A DNA stretch of 64,000 nucleotides from Corynebacterium falsenii (GTDB lineage Bacteria; Actinomycetota; Actinomycetes; Mycobacteriales; Mycobacteriaceae). Under the pieces are notes generated by a model that worked only from the letters and a program-made list of their open reading frames with translations, ran no database searches and was not told the DNA's origin. How positions within the stretch are numbered: the first letter of the stretch is position 1; every line of letters starts with the position of its first letter. The position numbers were made by a program, and so were the translations under genes. Below, one piece after another: positions 1 through 8,381 of the stretch. The stretch lies in the NCBI RefSeq assembly GCF_020099275.1, contig NZ_CP083646.1:1860001-1924000 (forward strand), read 5' to 3'.

Positions 1-1
1 T

Positions 2-37
2 GTGCATGCGATACATGCGGTGCATGCGGTGCATTCG
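2..37. repeat. 9-bp tandem repeat, four units
   Basis: Four consecutive 9-mers (GTGCATGCG, ATACATGCG, GTGCATGCG, GTGCATTCG) begin at the left edge, downstream of pnp. The array may extend beyond the window. It is followed by more CATG/GTGCA-rich sequence up to about position 90. I see no gene in this stretch. Confidence 0.7.
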
Positions 38-92
38 CGCGCCTGTGCAAACATGTACCTACACGTGCATACCTGTGCCCGCTATTGTGCAA

Positions 93-127
93 CAAAAGGG
101 CGAGCCATCACCTGGATGACTCGCCCT
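93..127 (-). terminator. Rho-independent terminator of pnp
   Basis: On the minus strand an inverted repeat (AGGGCGAG ... CTCGCCCT, with inner CATC/GATG pairing) ends in a short T-run, TTTTGTT. It lies 11 bp past the pnp stop codon, so it should end pnp transcription. Confidence 0.85.
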
Positions 128-137
128 CATTGTCTCA

Positions 138-2435
138 CTAGTCCTCGTCGACGAGAACCAGGGAGATCTTTCCGCGGTTGTCGATATCTGCGATCTCAAC
201 CTGGATCTTGTCTCCCACGGAGACCTCGTCCTCAACGCGCTCGATGCGGCGGTCGCCGCCGAGGTTCGAGATGTGAATCAGGCCGTCCTTGCCCGGAACC
301 AGCGATACGAAGGCACCGAAGGCGGTGGTCTTCACCACGGTGCCCAGGAAGCGGTCGCCAACCTTGGGCATCTGTGGGTTGGCGATGGCGTTGATCTTCT
401 CAATCGCTGCATCTGCGGCGGGGCCACCCACAGCGGAGATGAACACGGTGCCGTCATCCTCGATGGAGATGTTGGCGCCGGTCTCCTCCGTGATCTGGTT
501 GATGGTCTTGCCCTTGGGCCCGATAACCTCACCGATCTTGGCCTGGGGAATGGTCACGGTGGTGATGCGCGGTGCGAACTCGCTCATGTCGTCCGGAGAG
601 TCGATGGCATCTGCCATGAGGGACAGGATCTCCAGGCGAGCGGTGCGAGCCTGGCCGAGGGCCTCGCTGAGCACGTCGGAGGGGATGCCGTCGAGCTTGG
701 TATCCAGCTGCAGTGCGGTCACGAAGTCCTCGGTACCGGCAACCTTGAAGTCCATGTCACCGAAGGCATCCTCGGCGCCGAGGATATCGGTCAAGGTGAC
801 GTACTTGTCCTTGTTACCGACCTTGCCGGTCACCAGACCCATGGCGATGCCGGCGACAGGTGCCTTGAGTGGCACACCGGCGTTGTACAGGCTCAGCGTG
901 GAGGCGCACACGGACCCCATCGAGGTGGAGCCGTTAGATCCCAGCGCCTCGGAGACCTGGCGGATGGTGTACGGGAAGTCCTCGCGGGAGGGAATGACCG
1001 GGGTCAGGGCACGCTCGGCAAGAGCACCGTGGCCGATCTCGCGGCGCTTCGGGGAGCCCACACGACCGGTCTCTCCGGTTGAGTACGGCGGGAAGTTGTA
1101 GTGGTGGATGTAGCGCTTGGAGGTCTCCGGACCCAGGGAATCGAGCTGCTGCTCCATCTTCAGGGTGTCCAGCGTGGTCACGCCCAGGATCTGGGTCTCG
1201 CCGCGCTCGAACAGTGCGGAGCCGTGGGCACGCGGAACCATCTGCACCACGATGCCGAGGTCGCGAATGGTGGTGTGATCGCGGCCGTCGATGCGGAAGC
1301 CATCTTCGAGGATGCGCTTGCGAACCAGGTTGCGGGTCACGTCATTGTGGGCAGCACGGATTTCCGCTTCACGCTCGGGGAACTCGTCAAGCAGGTTGTC
1401 CACGGTTTCCTGCATGTTGTTCGCCAGTGCTTCGTCACGCTCTTGCTTGTCGGCGATGGACATGATGTCGGCCAGCGTGTCCTCGGTCTCGGACTCAACG
1501 GCGGACAGTACGTCTTCGCCGAAGGGCGGGTAGAGGTCGAAGCTGCGGGCCTCGGCGTCTACGGCGTCGGTCAGTGCCTTCTGAGCCTCGCACAAGGTGG
1601 CGATGAACGGCTTGGCTGCTTCGATGCCCTCGGCCACCACGGCTTCGGTGGGAGCCGGCGCGCCCTCGGCGATGCGCTCTACAACGTTTTCCGTTGCGCC
1701 AGCTTCTACCATCATGACGGCCACGTTGGGCTGCTGGGAAGCCTTGCCGCGGCCACGTCCGCGACCGCGGGAGTGCTTGGCGGAGGAGGCGTCGTTTTCA
1801 TCGGTCACGCGGCCTGCCACCACGAGCTCGAAGACGGACTGCTCCTGCTGCTCGCGGGTCGGGAAGGCAACCCACTGGCCCTTCTTGTGCTTGTCGTCAG
1901 CAACCAGCGCCATGCGAACGCCACCGACAGGACCGGAGACAGGAAGGCCGGAGAGCTGGGTGGAGGCGGATGCAGCGTTGATCGCAACTACGTCATACAT
2001 ATCCTGCGGGTCGGCGGACATGACGGTCACGATGACCTGAACCTCGTTGCGCAGGCCCTTCACGAAGGTGGGGCGCAGCGGACGGTCGATGAGGCGGGCG
2101 GCCAGGATGGCGTCCGTGCCCGGGCGGCCTTCGCGGCGGAAGAAACTGCCGGGGATGCGACCAGCTGCGTACATGCGTTCTTCCACGTCCACGGTCAGCG
2201 GGAAGAAGTCGATGCCCTCACGCGGGTTGCGGGAGGCGGTGGTGGTGGACAGGAGCATGGTGTCCTCGTCCAGGTAGGCAGTCACTGCGCCGTCAGCCTG
2301 ACGGGCCAGCAGGCCGGTTTCGAAGCGGATGGTGCGGGTACCGAAGTCGCCATTGTCGATGGTGGCGGCTGCTTCCCACACTCCAGCGTCGGGATCAATA
2401 AGTTCAGCGGTGATCTTCGAGTTTTTCTGACTCAT
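138..2435 (-). CDS. pnp: Polynucleotide phosphorylase / guanosine pentaphosphate synthetase
   Basis: This 765-residue protein is a cytoplasmic phosphate-dependent 3'-5' exoribonuclease of mRNA decay; actinobacterial members were also named GpsI. It shows two RNase PH-type halves, a C-terminal KH domain ([15 protein letters not shown]) and an S1 domain ([17 protein letters not shown] ... GLIHISNL). Residues near 220-240 hold an Arg/Gly-rich insert ([11 protein letters not shown]) between the halves. The length is normal for actinobacterial PNPase. It lies left of rpsO, the usual partner, but an acetone-carboxylase block and an HNH gene now separate the two. The ATG at 2435 has only a weak ribosome-binding site. 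Confidence 0.97.
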   Translation of the reverse strand: MSQKNSKITAELIDPDAGVWEAAATIDNGDFGTRTIRFETGLLARQADGAVTAYLDEDTMLLSTTTASRNPREGIDFFPLTVDVEERMYAAGRIPGSFFRREGRPGTDAILAARLIDRPLRPTFVKGLRNEVQVIVTVMSADPQDMYDVVAINAASASTQLSGLPVSGPVGGVRMALVADDKHKKGQWVAFPTREQQEQSVFELVVAGRVTDENDASSAKHSRGRGRGRGKASQQPNVAVMMVEAGATENVVERIAEGAPAPTEAVVAEGIEAAKPFIATLCEAQKALTDAVDAEARSFDLYPPFGEDVLSAVESETEDTLADIMSIADKQERDEALANNMQETVDNLLDEFPEREAEIRAAHNDVTRNLVRKRILEDGFRIDGRDHTTIRDLGIVVQMVPRAHGSALFERGETQILGVTTLDTLKMEQQLDSLGPETSKRYIHHYNFPPYSTGETGRVGSPKRREIGHGALAERALTPVIPSREDFPYTIRQVSEALGSNGSTSMGSVCASTLSLYNAGVPLKAPVAGIAMGLVTGKVGNKDKYVTLTDILGAEDAFGDMDFKVAGTEDFVTALQLDTKLDGIPSDVLSEALGQARTARLEILSLMADAIDSPDDMSEFAPRITTVTIPQAKIGEVIGPKGKTINQITEETGANISIEDDGTVFISAVGGPAADAAIEKINAIANPQMPKVGDRFLGTVVKTTAFGAFVSLVPGKDGLIHISNLGGDRRIERVEDEVSVGDKIQVEIADIDNRGKISLVLVDED

Positions 2436-2904
2436 AACGGGTGCGATGAATCGCCTTTCTGCGCGCTCCGCGGAGCTCGCTTCACGTCTTCCCCTCGCCT
2501 CTCAGCCATCCAGGTCGTCGATGCCGGTGCTGAAGCGTTTGTAGCGAAGGTATTTAAGAGATGTTGTGCGGTTTTTACCAGCAGCAATCCTACCACGCTT
2601 GCCCCCTCTCGCCCCTGACTGGACGAGCCCTCAACAGTTCTGAAAACACAATCGACTACTTGTGTTTTCTGCACAGCATCCCCACCTTTCCTTAACGTCG
2701 GCGTGGGTGAGCTTGGCCAATCGGACACATCCCATCGGTGGAGACTCCCCCGCAGACAATCATCCGCTCTCCACCATTTTTGCTGTTCAACGCTAAATCT
2801 TCCGGTTCTCCCTGGCGAATTTTTTCCCCTTTCGGTGTAACACTTGTCGACCGATCCTAAGAAAAATCCTGATCGTCTCCCCCGCTGCACACGTGCGGGT
2901 AGCC

Positions 2905-2920
2905 TGTGCTGCACATCACA
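2905..2920. promoter_or_regulatory. GlxR/CRP-type operator upstream of the acx-linked regulator
   Basis: The sequence TGTGC-TGCACA-TCACA matches the CRP/GlxR consensus TGTGA-N6-TCACA at 9 of 10 fixed bases. It lies 33 bp before the GTG start of the regulator. A second, nearly identical site precedes acxA. GlxR is the global cAMP-binding regulator of carbon use in corynebacteria; binding here is inferred. Confidence 0.6.
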
Positions 2921-2928
2921 AATTTGTG
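2917..2928. promoter_or_regulatory. 12-bp perfect palindrome
   Basis: CACAAATTTGTG is a perfect palindrome overlapping the right half of the GlxR-type site and lying 24 bp before the regulator start codon. It could be an autoregulatory operator. Its function is unknown. Confidence 0.4.
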
Positions 2929-2952
2929 GACTCGCCATCGGAGGTTATCGCC

Positions 2953-5358
2953 GTGACTTCTTCCGCGCAGCAGGGGTTTCATGTACCTGTGGCGCGATCA
3001 CGCCCGCCCGCGCCCGTCCGCAACGAGGTCCACCGCGATCGGATCCTCAACCGGCTTTTGTCGGACGATCCACCGCTCATCGTCGTCACCGCCCCGGCCG
3101 GGTACGGCAAGTCCACCTTGGCGGCACAATGGCTCAAGCGACGAGAGCACACCGCGCAGCCGCACCCCACCTCCGTCACCGCCTGGATGGGTGTGGGCGA
3201 AGACGACAACGCACCCATCCGGTTCATGTCCCACCTCATCGAGGTCATCGACTCCGCCATCCCCGGCTGCGCGGAACATCTCGGCGCCGCCCTCGAAGAG
3301 CACACCGATGACATCGCCCGCTGGGGCCTGCCGCCCATTGTCGATTGGATTCATCAGTCTGAAGCCAACCTGTCTCTCGTCTTCGATGACTGGCACCTCA
3401 TTAAGGAACCGCGTTGCCAGGAGATCCTGCAATGGCTCGTCGATCACCCTTGCGAGCAAGTCACCATCCTCATCACCTCCCGGCAGCGCATCCCGCTGCC
3501 CTTGCGTAAATTGAAGCTGGACGGACGCCTTCGCGAAGTCGGTGCGGCAAGCCTGCGCTTCGACCCCGAGGAGCTCGCAGAATTCGTTCACGACTCCCCC
3601 GCCACACGCTTTGATTCCGCCGCTCGCGCCCGCCTTTTGGAAGCCACCGATGGTTGGGTGGCTGGGCTCCAGCTAGCCCTGTTGGCGTACCAGGATGCCC
3701 AAGACACCGACGAGTTCCTCGACATGCTCGCCACCGCTCCCGGCGAGGTGTCCACGTATCTTGCCGAGGTGGTCTTCGACGGCCTGCCGCCAGATCTGCT
3801 CGAGATACTCCACGTCATCTCCGTCCCAGAGCGGATTAACGCTGAGTTCGTCAACGCACTTACAGGCCGAAGCGACGGCTCTCTATTGCTCTCCGACATC
3901 TCCCGGCGCAACCTGTTTCTCCAAGCCATTGATGACAACTCTGAGTGGTACCGCTTCCACCACATGTTCGCCGCTACCCTGCGCCGACGCTTCGCCGTGG
4001 TGGATCCCCAACGGCTCCACGACACGCGCATCGCCGCCGCGCAGTGGCTCAGCGCCCACAATCAACCATTTGATGCCGTCCATCAGGCCAACAAGGCCCC
4101 GGACCCCGAGCTCGCCATCGACATCGTCCGCACCCACGCCATGAACCTCGTGGAACACTCCCGCATGTCCTCGCTCATCGCGCTGTGCGAGCTCGTCCCC
4201 GCCCACGTCCGCGAGTCGGATACGGAACTGCAGCTCGCGCTCGCGTGGGCCAATTGCCTGCTCCACCGAGCTGCGGACGCCCAGTATTTCCTCGACCTCA
4301 TGTCCCAGGAGGGCTTCTCCCAATCCCAAAGCATCGAGGCCTCCGTCATCCAGGCCTGCATCGACATGTACGCCGATGCCGTAGAGGACATCGCCCCCAT
4401 GCAGGATGTCTGCTTCCCTTACGCGGATTCCCTGCGCCCGTGGGTGGTGTCCGTCGCCGCGAATATTGCCACGTTCGTGCACCTCCGCGCCGGGGATTCG
4501 GTCGGGGCGCTCAAGGTGCAGCGCTGGGCGCACCCCTATCACCGCGCGACCACCGGGCCGTTCTCAGTGGTCTACGGCCTGCTCTACAGCGCCCTCGCTC
4601 ACCGCGACGCCAACGACGTCACCCGCGCCCAGAGCTACGCCCTCCATGGCTACGAAGTGGCCTGCAGCCAAGCCGGTTCGTATTCCCACGCCGCACGCCT
4701 CGCTGGCGCCGTTGTCGCCTCCCTCACCTACGCCCGCAAGGACTTCACCGTCCACGGCCCGGGTGAGTGGTACGACGTGGAGAAGCTTTGCCGCAACTAC
4801 TGCGAGCTGCGCACCGAGGGCGGCGTGGTCGATTTCATGATCGCCGGTTACCTCACGCTTTCTCGCTATTACGCCGACCGCAACCGCCTCGACGACGCCA
4901 ATGCTGTGCTTGACCAAGCTCTCCAGGTGGCACACAAGCTGCGACTGCACCGCCTCGCCACCCACGTGCACCTCGAACGCACGCTACTGCCCGACCCATC
5001 CGCGCTCCAGGCTGATGCTGCCCCCGCCTATCCCTTCAGCGCCGAGGACTCCGGTCAGTCCCCTGGGCTGGCTGGGGATGGGGATGCTGGTGGCGTCGAC
5101 CGTGAACAAGAACCTTCGATATCCGACGCCGCAACGGACGACACCGAGTACGTGGAACTGAGCGACCGCGAAATCGAGATCCTCGCGCTGGTGCGCCAGG
5201 GGCTGAGTAACCGCGATATTGCCCGCAGGATCAGGCTCGGGGTGAACACGGTGAAGTGGTATCTGAAGAACCTGTTCGTGAAGTTCGATGTGTCCCGGCG
5301 CGATGACTGCGTGCGTGCGGCGGAGGATGCAGGCTTCGATCTAGATGGCCACGCATAG
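2953..5358 (+). CDS. Large ATP-binding LuxR-family (MalT-like) transcriptional regulator
   Basis: The 801-residue protein has a Walker A motif at about residues 47-55 (APAGYGKST), a STAND/MalT-like NTPase region, a central helical repeat region of the TPR type, and a C-terminal LuxR helix-turn-helix (about 735-795, LSDREIEILALVRQGLSNRDIARR). A Gly/Asp-rich linker precedes the HTH. I chose GTG 2953 because the family-like sequence begins there. The gene converges on acxABC with a shared terminator and carries the same GlxR-type motif as acxA, so it is the best candidate activator of acetone carboxylase. The inducer is unknown. Known AcxR activators in proteobacteria are sigma54-dependent and belong to another family. 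Confidence 0.85.
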   Translation: MTSSAQQGFHVPVARSRPPAPVRNEVHRDRILNRLLSDDPPLIVVTAPAGYGKSTLAAQWLKRREHTAQPHPTSVTAWMGVGEDDNAPIRFMSHLIEVIDSAIPGCAEHLGAALEEHTDDIARWGLPPIVDWIHQSEANLSLVFDDWHLIKEPRCQEILQWLVDHPCEQVTILITSRQRIPLPLRKLKLDGRLREVGAASLRFDPEELAEFVHDSPATRFDSAARARLLEATDGWVAGLQLALLAYQDAQDTDEFLDMLATAPGEVSTYLAEVVFDGLPPDLLEILHVISVPERINAEFVNALTGRSDGSLLLSDISRRNLFLQAIDDNSEWYRFHHMFAATLRRRFAVVDPQRLHDTRIAAAQWLSAHNQPFDAVHQANKAPDPELAIDIVRTHAMNLVEHSRMSSLIALCELVPAHVRESDTELQLALAWANCLLHRAADAQYFLDLMSQEGFSQSQSIEASVIQACIDMYADAVEDIAPMQDVCFPYADSLRPWVVSVAANIATFVHLRAGDSVGALKVQRWAHPYHRATTGPFSVVYGLLYSALAHRDANDVTRAQSYALHGYEVACSQAGSYSHAARLAGAVVASLTYARKDFTVHGPGEWYDVEKLCRNYCELRTEGGVVDFMIAGYLTLSRYYADRNRLDDANAVLDQALQVAHKLRLHRLATHVHLERTLLPDPSALQADAAPAYPFSAEDSGQSPGLAGDGDAGGVDREQEPSISDAATDDTEYVELSDREIEILALVRQGLSNRDIARRIRLGVNTVKWYLKNLFVKFDVSRRDDCVRAAEDAGFDLDGHA

Positions 5359-5360
5359 GC

Positions 5361-5410
5361 TAACCCCCGGGCGGCGACGGTGCTGAGTGGCTGTCGCTGC
5401 TCGGGGGTTA
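5361..5410. terminator. Bidirectional hairpin between the regulator and acxC
   Basis: TAACCCCCGGGCGGCGAC pairs with GTCGCTGCTCGGGGGTTA (16 of 18 positions Watson-Crick, the others G-U capable) around a 14-nt loop. It starts 2 bp after the regulator stop codon. It is followed by direct GGGGTTAGAG repeats up to the acxC stop. It has no long T-run, so termination is inferred from position and stem length. Confidence 0.65.
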
Positions 5411-5444
5411 GAGGGGGGGTTAGAGGGGGGTTAGAGGTGCGGGG

Positions 5445-5948
5445 TTAGTTGGAGCGCTCCGGGATATCGATGCCGACCCACTCCTTGTAGAAGGTGTCGA
5501 TATCCGGCTCGAAGTCGCGGATCACCGGGTACCACGGCACCGGGGCCTCCACCTCGAGGAGGTCGCCGGAGGTGGGGTCGATGTACTCGCGGATGACCTG
5601 CCAGTCCGTGGACGGGGCCATGAGCCGCGGGTAGATCTCCTCCATGTCCGCGGCGGTCTCACGGACGCGGATGAGGGCGTGCATCTTCCAGTTTTCGTTC
5701 CAGTCGCAGAACACGTGGCCGGACCATGACTTGATGACCCAACGCTTGTCGTCTGGCTGCTGGACGATGAAGAGCTTGGGGCCCAGGGGAAGCACGATCT
5801 TGTCGTCCCAGGGGACCTGCTCTTGGAGGATCTCCAGGTACATCGGGAAGCGCTCAATGTCCTTCGGAGAGCTGAGCATCTGCTGGTAGGTATCGTCGTC
5901 GATCTTGCCGTTGACGAGGTCCCTGACCTTTTCCTTGGTGTAAGCCAT
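5445..5948 (-). CDS. acxC: Acetone carboxylase, gamma subunit
   Basis: This 167-residue protein matches the small gamma subunit of the ATP-dependent acetone carboxylase, which carboxylates acetone to acetoacetate. Its length equals that of the Xanthobacter subunit (about 168). It begins MAYTKEKVRDLVNGKID and has the conserved core HVFCDWNENWKMHALIRVRETA. A good ribosome-binding site (AAGGAG) precedes the ATG. It is the last gene of acxABC, 52 bp after acxB. Confidence 0.92.
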   Translation of the reverse strand: MAYTKEKVRDLVNGKIDDDTYQQMLSSPKDIERFPMYLEILQEQVPWDDKIVLPLGPKLFIVQQPDDKRWVIKSWSGHVFCDWNENWKMHALIRVRETAADMEEIYPRLMAPSTDWQVIREYIDPTSGDLLEVEAPVPWYPVIRDFEPDIDTFYKEWVGIDIPERSN

Positions 5949-6000
5949 TGGTCTAGTCTCCTTGTGAGTAGTGGCTTGGGGTGGTGGCGCTGGTGGGGGT

Positions 6001-8340
6001 TTACTCTTCGACGAACTTCACCATGTGGACGTCCGGCAGTTCGGAGATGTCCATGGCGCGATCGCGGCCGAAGCTTGGCACCGGCAGATCTTCTTCCAGC
6101 AGGTCCCAGTCCTCCGGGATGTCCCAGAAGTCGCGGAACTCCTTACGGAAGCGTTGGCCGAGCTTGAACGACTGGGCGTACATGAGCTGGACCGGGATGG
6201 CGGCCTTCTTGTCGATGATGCGCTGACGCTCTTCCTTCATCCACTCGGAAACCGGCTTGGCCTTGGCGAGGCGGTCCTTGCGGATGTCCTCGCGCAGCTT
6301 CTCGGTGCCGGACTCGTCGAGTTCCCACACGCCGTCATTCTCGGTGGCCTTGACGCCGTAGACCGTTTCGACCAGGCGGGGCAGAACGTATCCGCCGTTC
6401 ATGTCGTCGATCACGGCCTGCGGGTCACGCTCGAGCGGGTCGCCGTAACCGGGGCCGCCGCGCATGTAGTTGAGGTAGAGGTCGTAGTCCTTGAAGGCTT
6501 CCTCAGTGGTGACGGCCTGCTTGTCGCGCTTGATCTGCGCGTCCGGGATGAGGGCGTCGTACTTCGGGTTCTCCGGATCGGTGTCGCCACCGATCGGAAT
6601 CTCCGCGCCGCTTTCGATGAGCTCCTTGAGGTTGGTGTCGTGGGCGGCGAAGCGGTAGCCGGAAGCTGCCGGGTAGCCACCCATGAGGCCCCAGTCGGAG
6701 GTGATGTTGGAGTTGCCCATGAAGAACATGGTCCAGTCCTTGGCGTTGTAGACCAGGCGGAGCGACTCGAAGCCACAGCCGCCGCGGTACTTGCCTGCAC
6801 CACCGGAGCCGGCCTTGATCTGGCGGCCGAGGTAGACCAGGGGCTCGGCGAGCTCCCAGATCTCCATGTCGCCCATATCGCCTTCCGGGTTCCACATGGC
6901 CGCTGCGTGGGAGATGCCATCGCGGGTGGCGGAGGCGCCCACTCCGTTGGCTGCACACTCGAACGAGTTCACGGCGTGGATCTCGTCGTACTGGTTGAAG
7001 CCGCCGCCTTGCAGCCAGTTGGAGGTGTTGGCATTTCCGGAGTTGACTTCCTCGAGGTAGCCGCGGCCGGTGTAGGCGCGGGAGAGACCGCGCCACAGTG
7101 CGGACCAGGCGGAGACCATGAAGTGCCAGGAGTAGGCGAAGGCTACGCGCCGATCGTTCGGGTTTGTCCATGTGCCCTTGGGTAGGCGGAACTCGGTGCC
7201 GTAGGCCGCGCCGTCGTTGATCATCTCGGAGGGGATCAACGTTTGGGTCATCATCACCCAGATGCCGGAGGTGAAGCTCACCGGGTTCGCGTTGAAGGTG
7301 TGCCAGCCCCAGCGGGAGGCTCCCTCAAAGTCGATCTTCCAGGTGGCATCCGAGCGGATGGTGATCTCGGAGGGCGCGTGCATGATCGTGTCGACCTTGG
7401 CGAAGTCCGAGGGCAGGCGCACGTCTTCGTGGCTGAAGGGCACATCCACGAAGGCGGTTTGGCGGTAGGTGCCCGGAATGGTCATCGCCTTGATGCGGTT
7501 CTGCAGGCCCTCGCGGCCGTGCTCGACGGACTCGTAGGCGAACTTCCAGTAGGCGTCCAGGCCCTCGGATTCGATGACGTCGTACACGAGGTCGCGGATC
7601 ATGTGGCAACCGGCGATGCGGGTGCGCTCGTCGAGCATCCAGTAGCGGGTGGTGCGGACCATGCGCTGGGACTCGTGGAGCCAGTCGCGCCACAGGGTGT
7701 CGTTGGAGCCGATCTTGCGGCAGGTGATGGAGTAACCGTCACCGAAGCGCTGAACCTGGCCGGTGGACATGGAGCCCGGGCCCACCGAGCCGGTGTCGAT
7801 CACGTGGGTCACGCCGCCGACCCAGCCGATGAGCTTGCCTTCCCAGAAGATGGGCACCAGGGTGTGCACGTCACAGGGGTGCACGTTGCCGGTGAGGCAG
7901 TCGTTGTTGCAGAAAATATCGCCATCTTCCACGCCTGGGTTATCTTCCCAGTTGTTCTCGATCATGTACTTGATGGCCGCGCCCATCGTGCCCACGTGGA
8001 TGATGATGCCGGTGGAGGTCAGGATCGAGTCGCCGCAGGCGTTGTAGAGGGTGAAGCAGAGCTCACCTTCCTGCTCCACGATGGGGGATGCTGCGATCTT
8101 CTTGGAGGTTTCGCGAGCGTCCACCAGGCCGGCGCGGAGGCGGGAGAAGATCTTGTTGTACTGGATTGGGCTGGAGGCGCGGAGGTCCTTGTCCTTCAGG
8201 CCTGCGTAGTGGCCCGTGGAGCGGGTCGCTTCCATGATCCGGTCGCGGTGAGCCTTGAGGGTCTCACCTCCGTAGACGATGCCTTCTTTGGGCCCGGAGT
8301 CCACGGAGTTGTCGGCAGGAGTGCCAATTGTGGTGGTCAT
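6001..8340 (-). CDS. acxB: Acetone carboxylase, alpha subunit (hydantoinase B/HyuB family)
   Basis: The 779-residue protein is a full-length HyuB-family subunit, close to the roughly 776 residues of known AcxB. It contains the HyuB segment GDIFCNNDCLTGNVHPCDVHT and the C-terminal YGDPLERDPQAV. In the characterised alpha2beta2gamma2 enzyme this subunit carries the Mn site where acetone enolate is carboxylated. N-methylhydantoinase and acetophenone carboxylase are related, but the adjacent gamma subunit argues for acetone carboxylase. The RBS is AAGGAAAG. Confidence 0.92.
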   Translation of the reverse strand: MTTTIGTPADNSVDSGPKEGIVYGGETLKAHRDRIMEATRSTGHYAGLKDKDLRASSPIQYNKIFSRLRAGLVDARETSKKIAASPIVEQEGELCFTLYNACGDSILTSTGIIIHVGTMGAAIKYMIENNWEDNPGVEDGDIFCNNDCLTGNVHPCDVHTLVPIFWEGKLIGWVGGVTHVIDTGSVGPGSMSTGQVQRFGDGYSITCRKIGSNDTLWRDWLHESQRMVRTTRYWMLDERTRIAGCHMIRDLVYDVIESEGLDAYWKFAYESVEHGREGLQNRIKAMTIPGTYRQTAFVDVPFSHEDVRLPSDFAKVDTIMHAPSEITIRSDATWKIDFEGASRWGWHTFNANPVSFTSGIWVMMTQTLIPSEMINDGAAYGTEFRLPKGTWTNPNDRRVAFAYSWHFMVSAWSALWRGLSRAYTGRGYLEEVNSGNANTSNWLQGGGFNQYDEIHAVNSFECAANGVGASATRDGISHAAAMWNPEGDMGDMEIWELAEPLVYLGRQIKAGSGGAGKYRGGCGFESLRLVYNAKDWTMFFMGNSNITSDWGLMGGYPAASGYRFAAHDTNLKELIESGAEIPIGGDTDPENPKYDALIPDAQIKRDKQAVTTEEAFKDYDLYLNYMRGGPGYGDPLERDPQAVIDDMNGGYVLPRLVETVYGVKATENDGVWELDESGTEKLREDIRKDRLAKAKPVSEWMKEERQRIIDKKAAIPVQLMYAQSFKLGQRFRKEFRDFWDIPEDWDLLEEDLPVPSFGRDRAMDISELPDVHMVKFVEE

Positions 8341-8381
8341 GAGTGTCTTTCCTTCCCTTGGGGGTCCCTAGAGGTAGGGGC

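Larger units (their letters stand above)
2436..2952. other. Divergent intergenic region pnp / LuxR-type regulator
   Basis: This 517-bp gap holds no convincing gene; a minus-strand open frame across it has no recognisable domain. It contains a perfect 12-bp palindrome GCTCCGCGGAGC (2465-2476) about 30 nt upstream of the pnp start, which would form a hairpin in the pnp leader. PNPase leaders are often hairpin-regulated in other bacteria. At the right end lie a CRP/GlxR-type site and an adjoining 12-bp palindrome next to the regulator start. Confidence 0.6.

Noticed and set aside
1101..2618. A 505-codon plus-strand frame opposite pnp
   Set aside because: Antisense shadow of pnp, with no recognisable protein family.
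2432..2938. A 168-codon minus-strand frame upstream of pnp
   Set aside because: No domain, no ribosome-binding site, atypical composition, and it overlaps the control region of the regulator gene.
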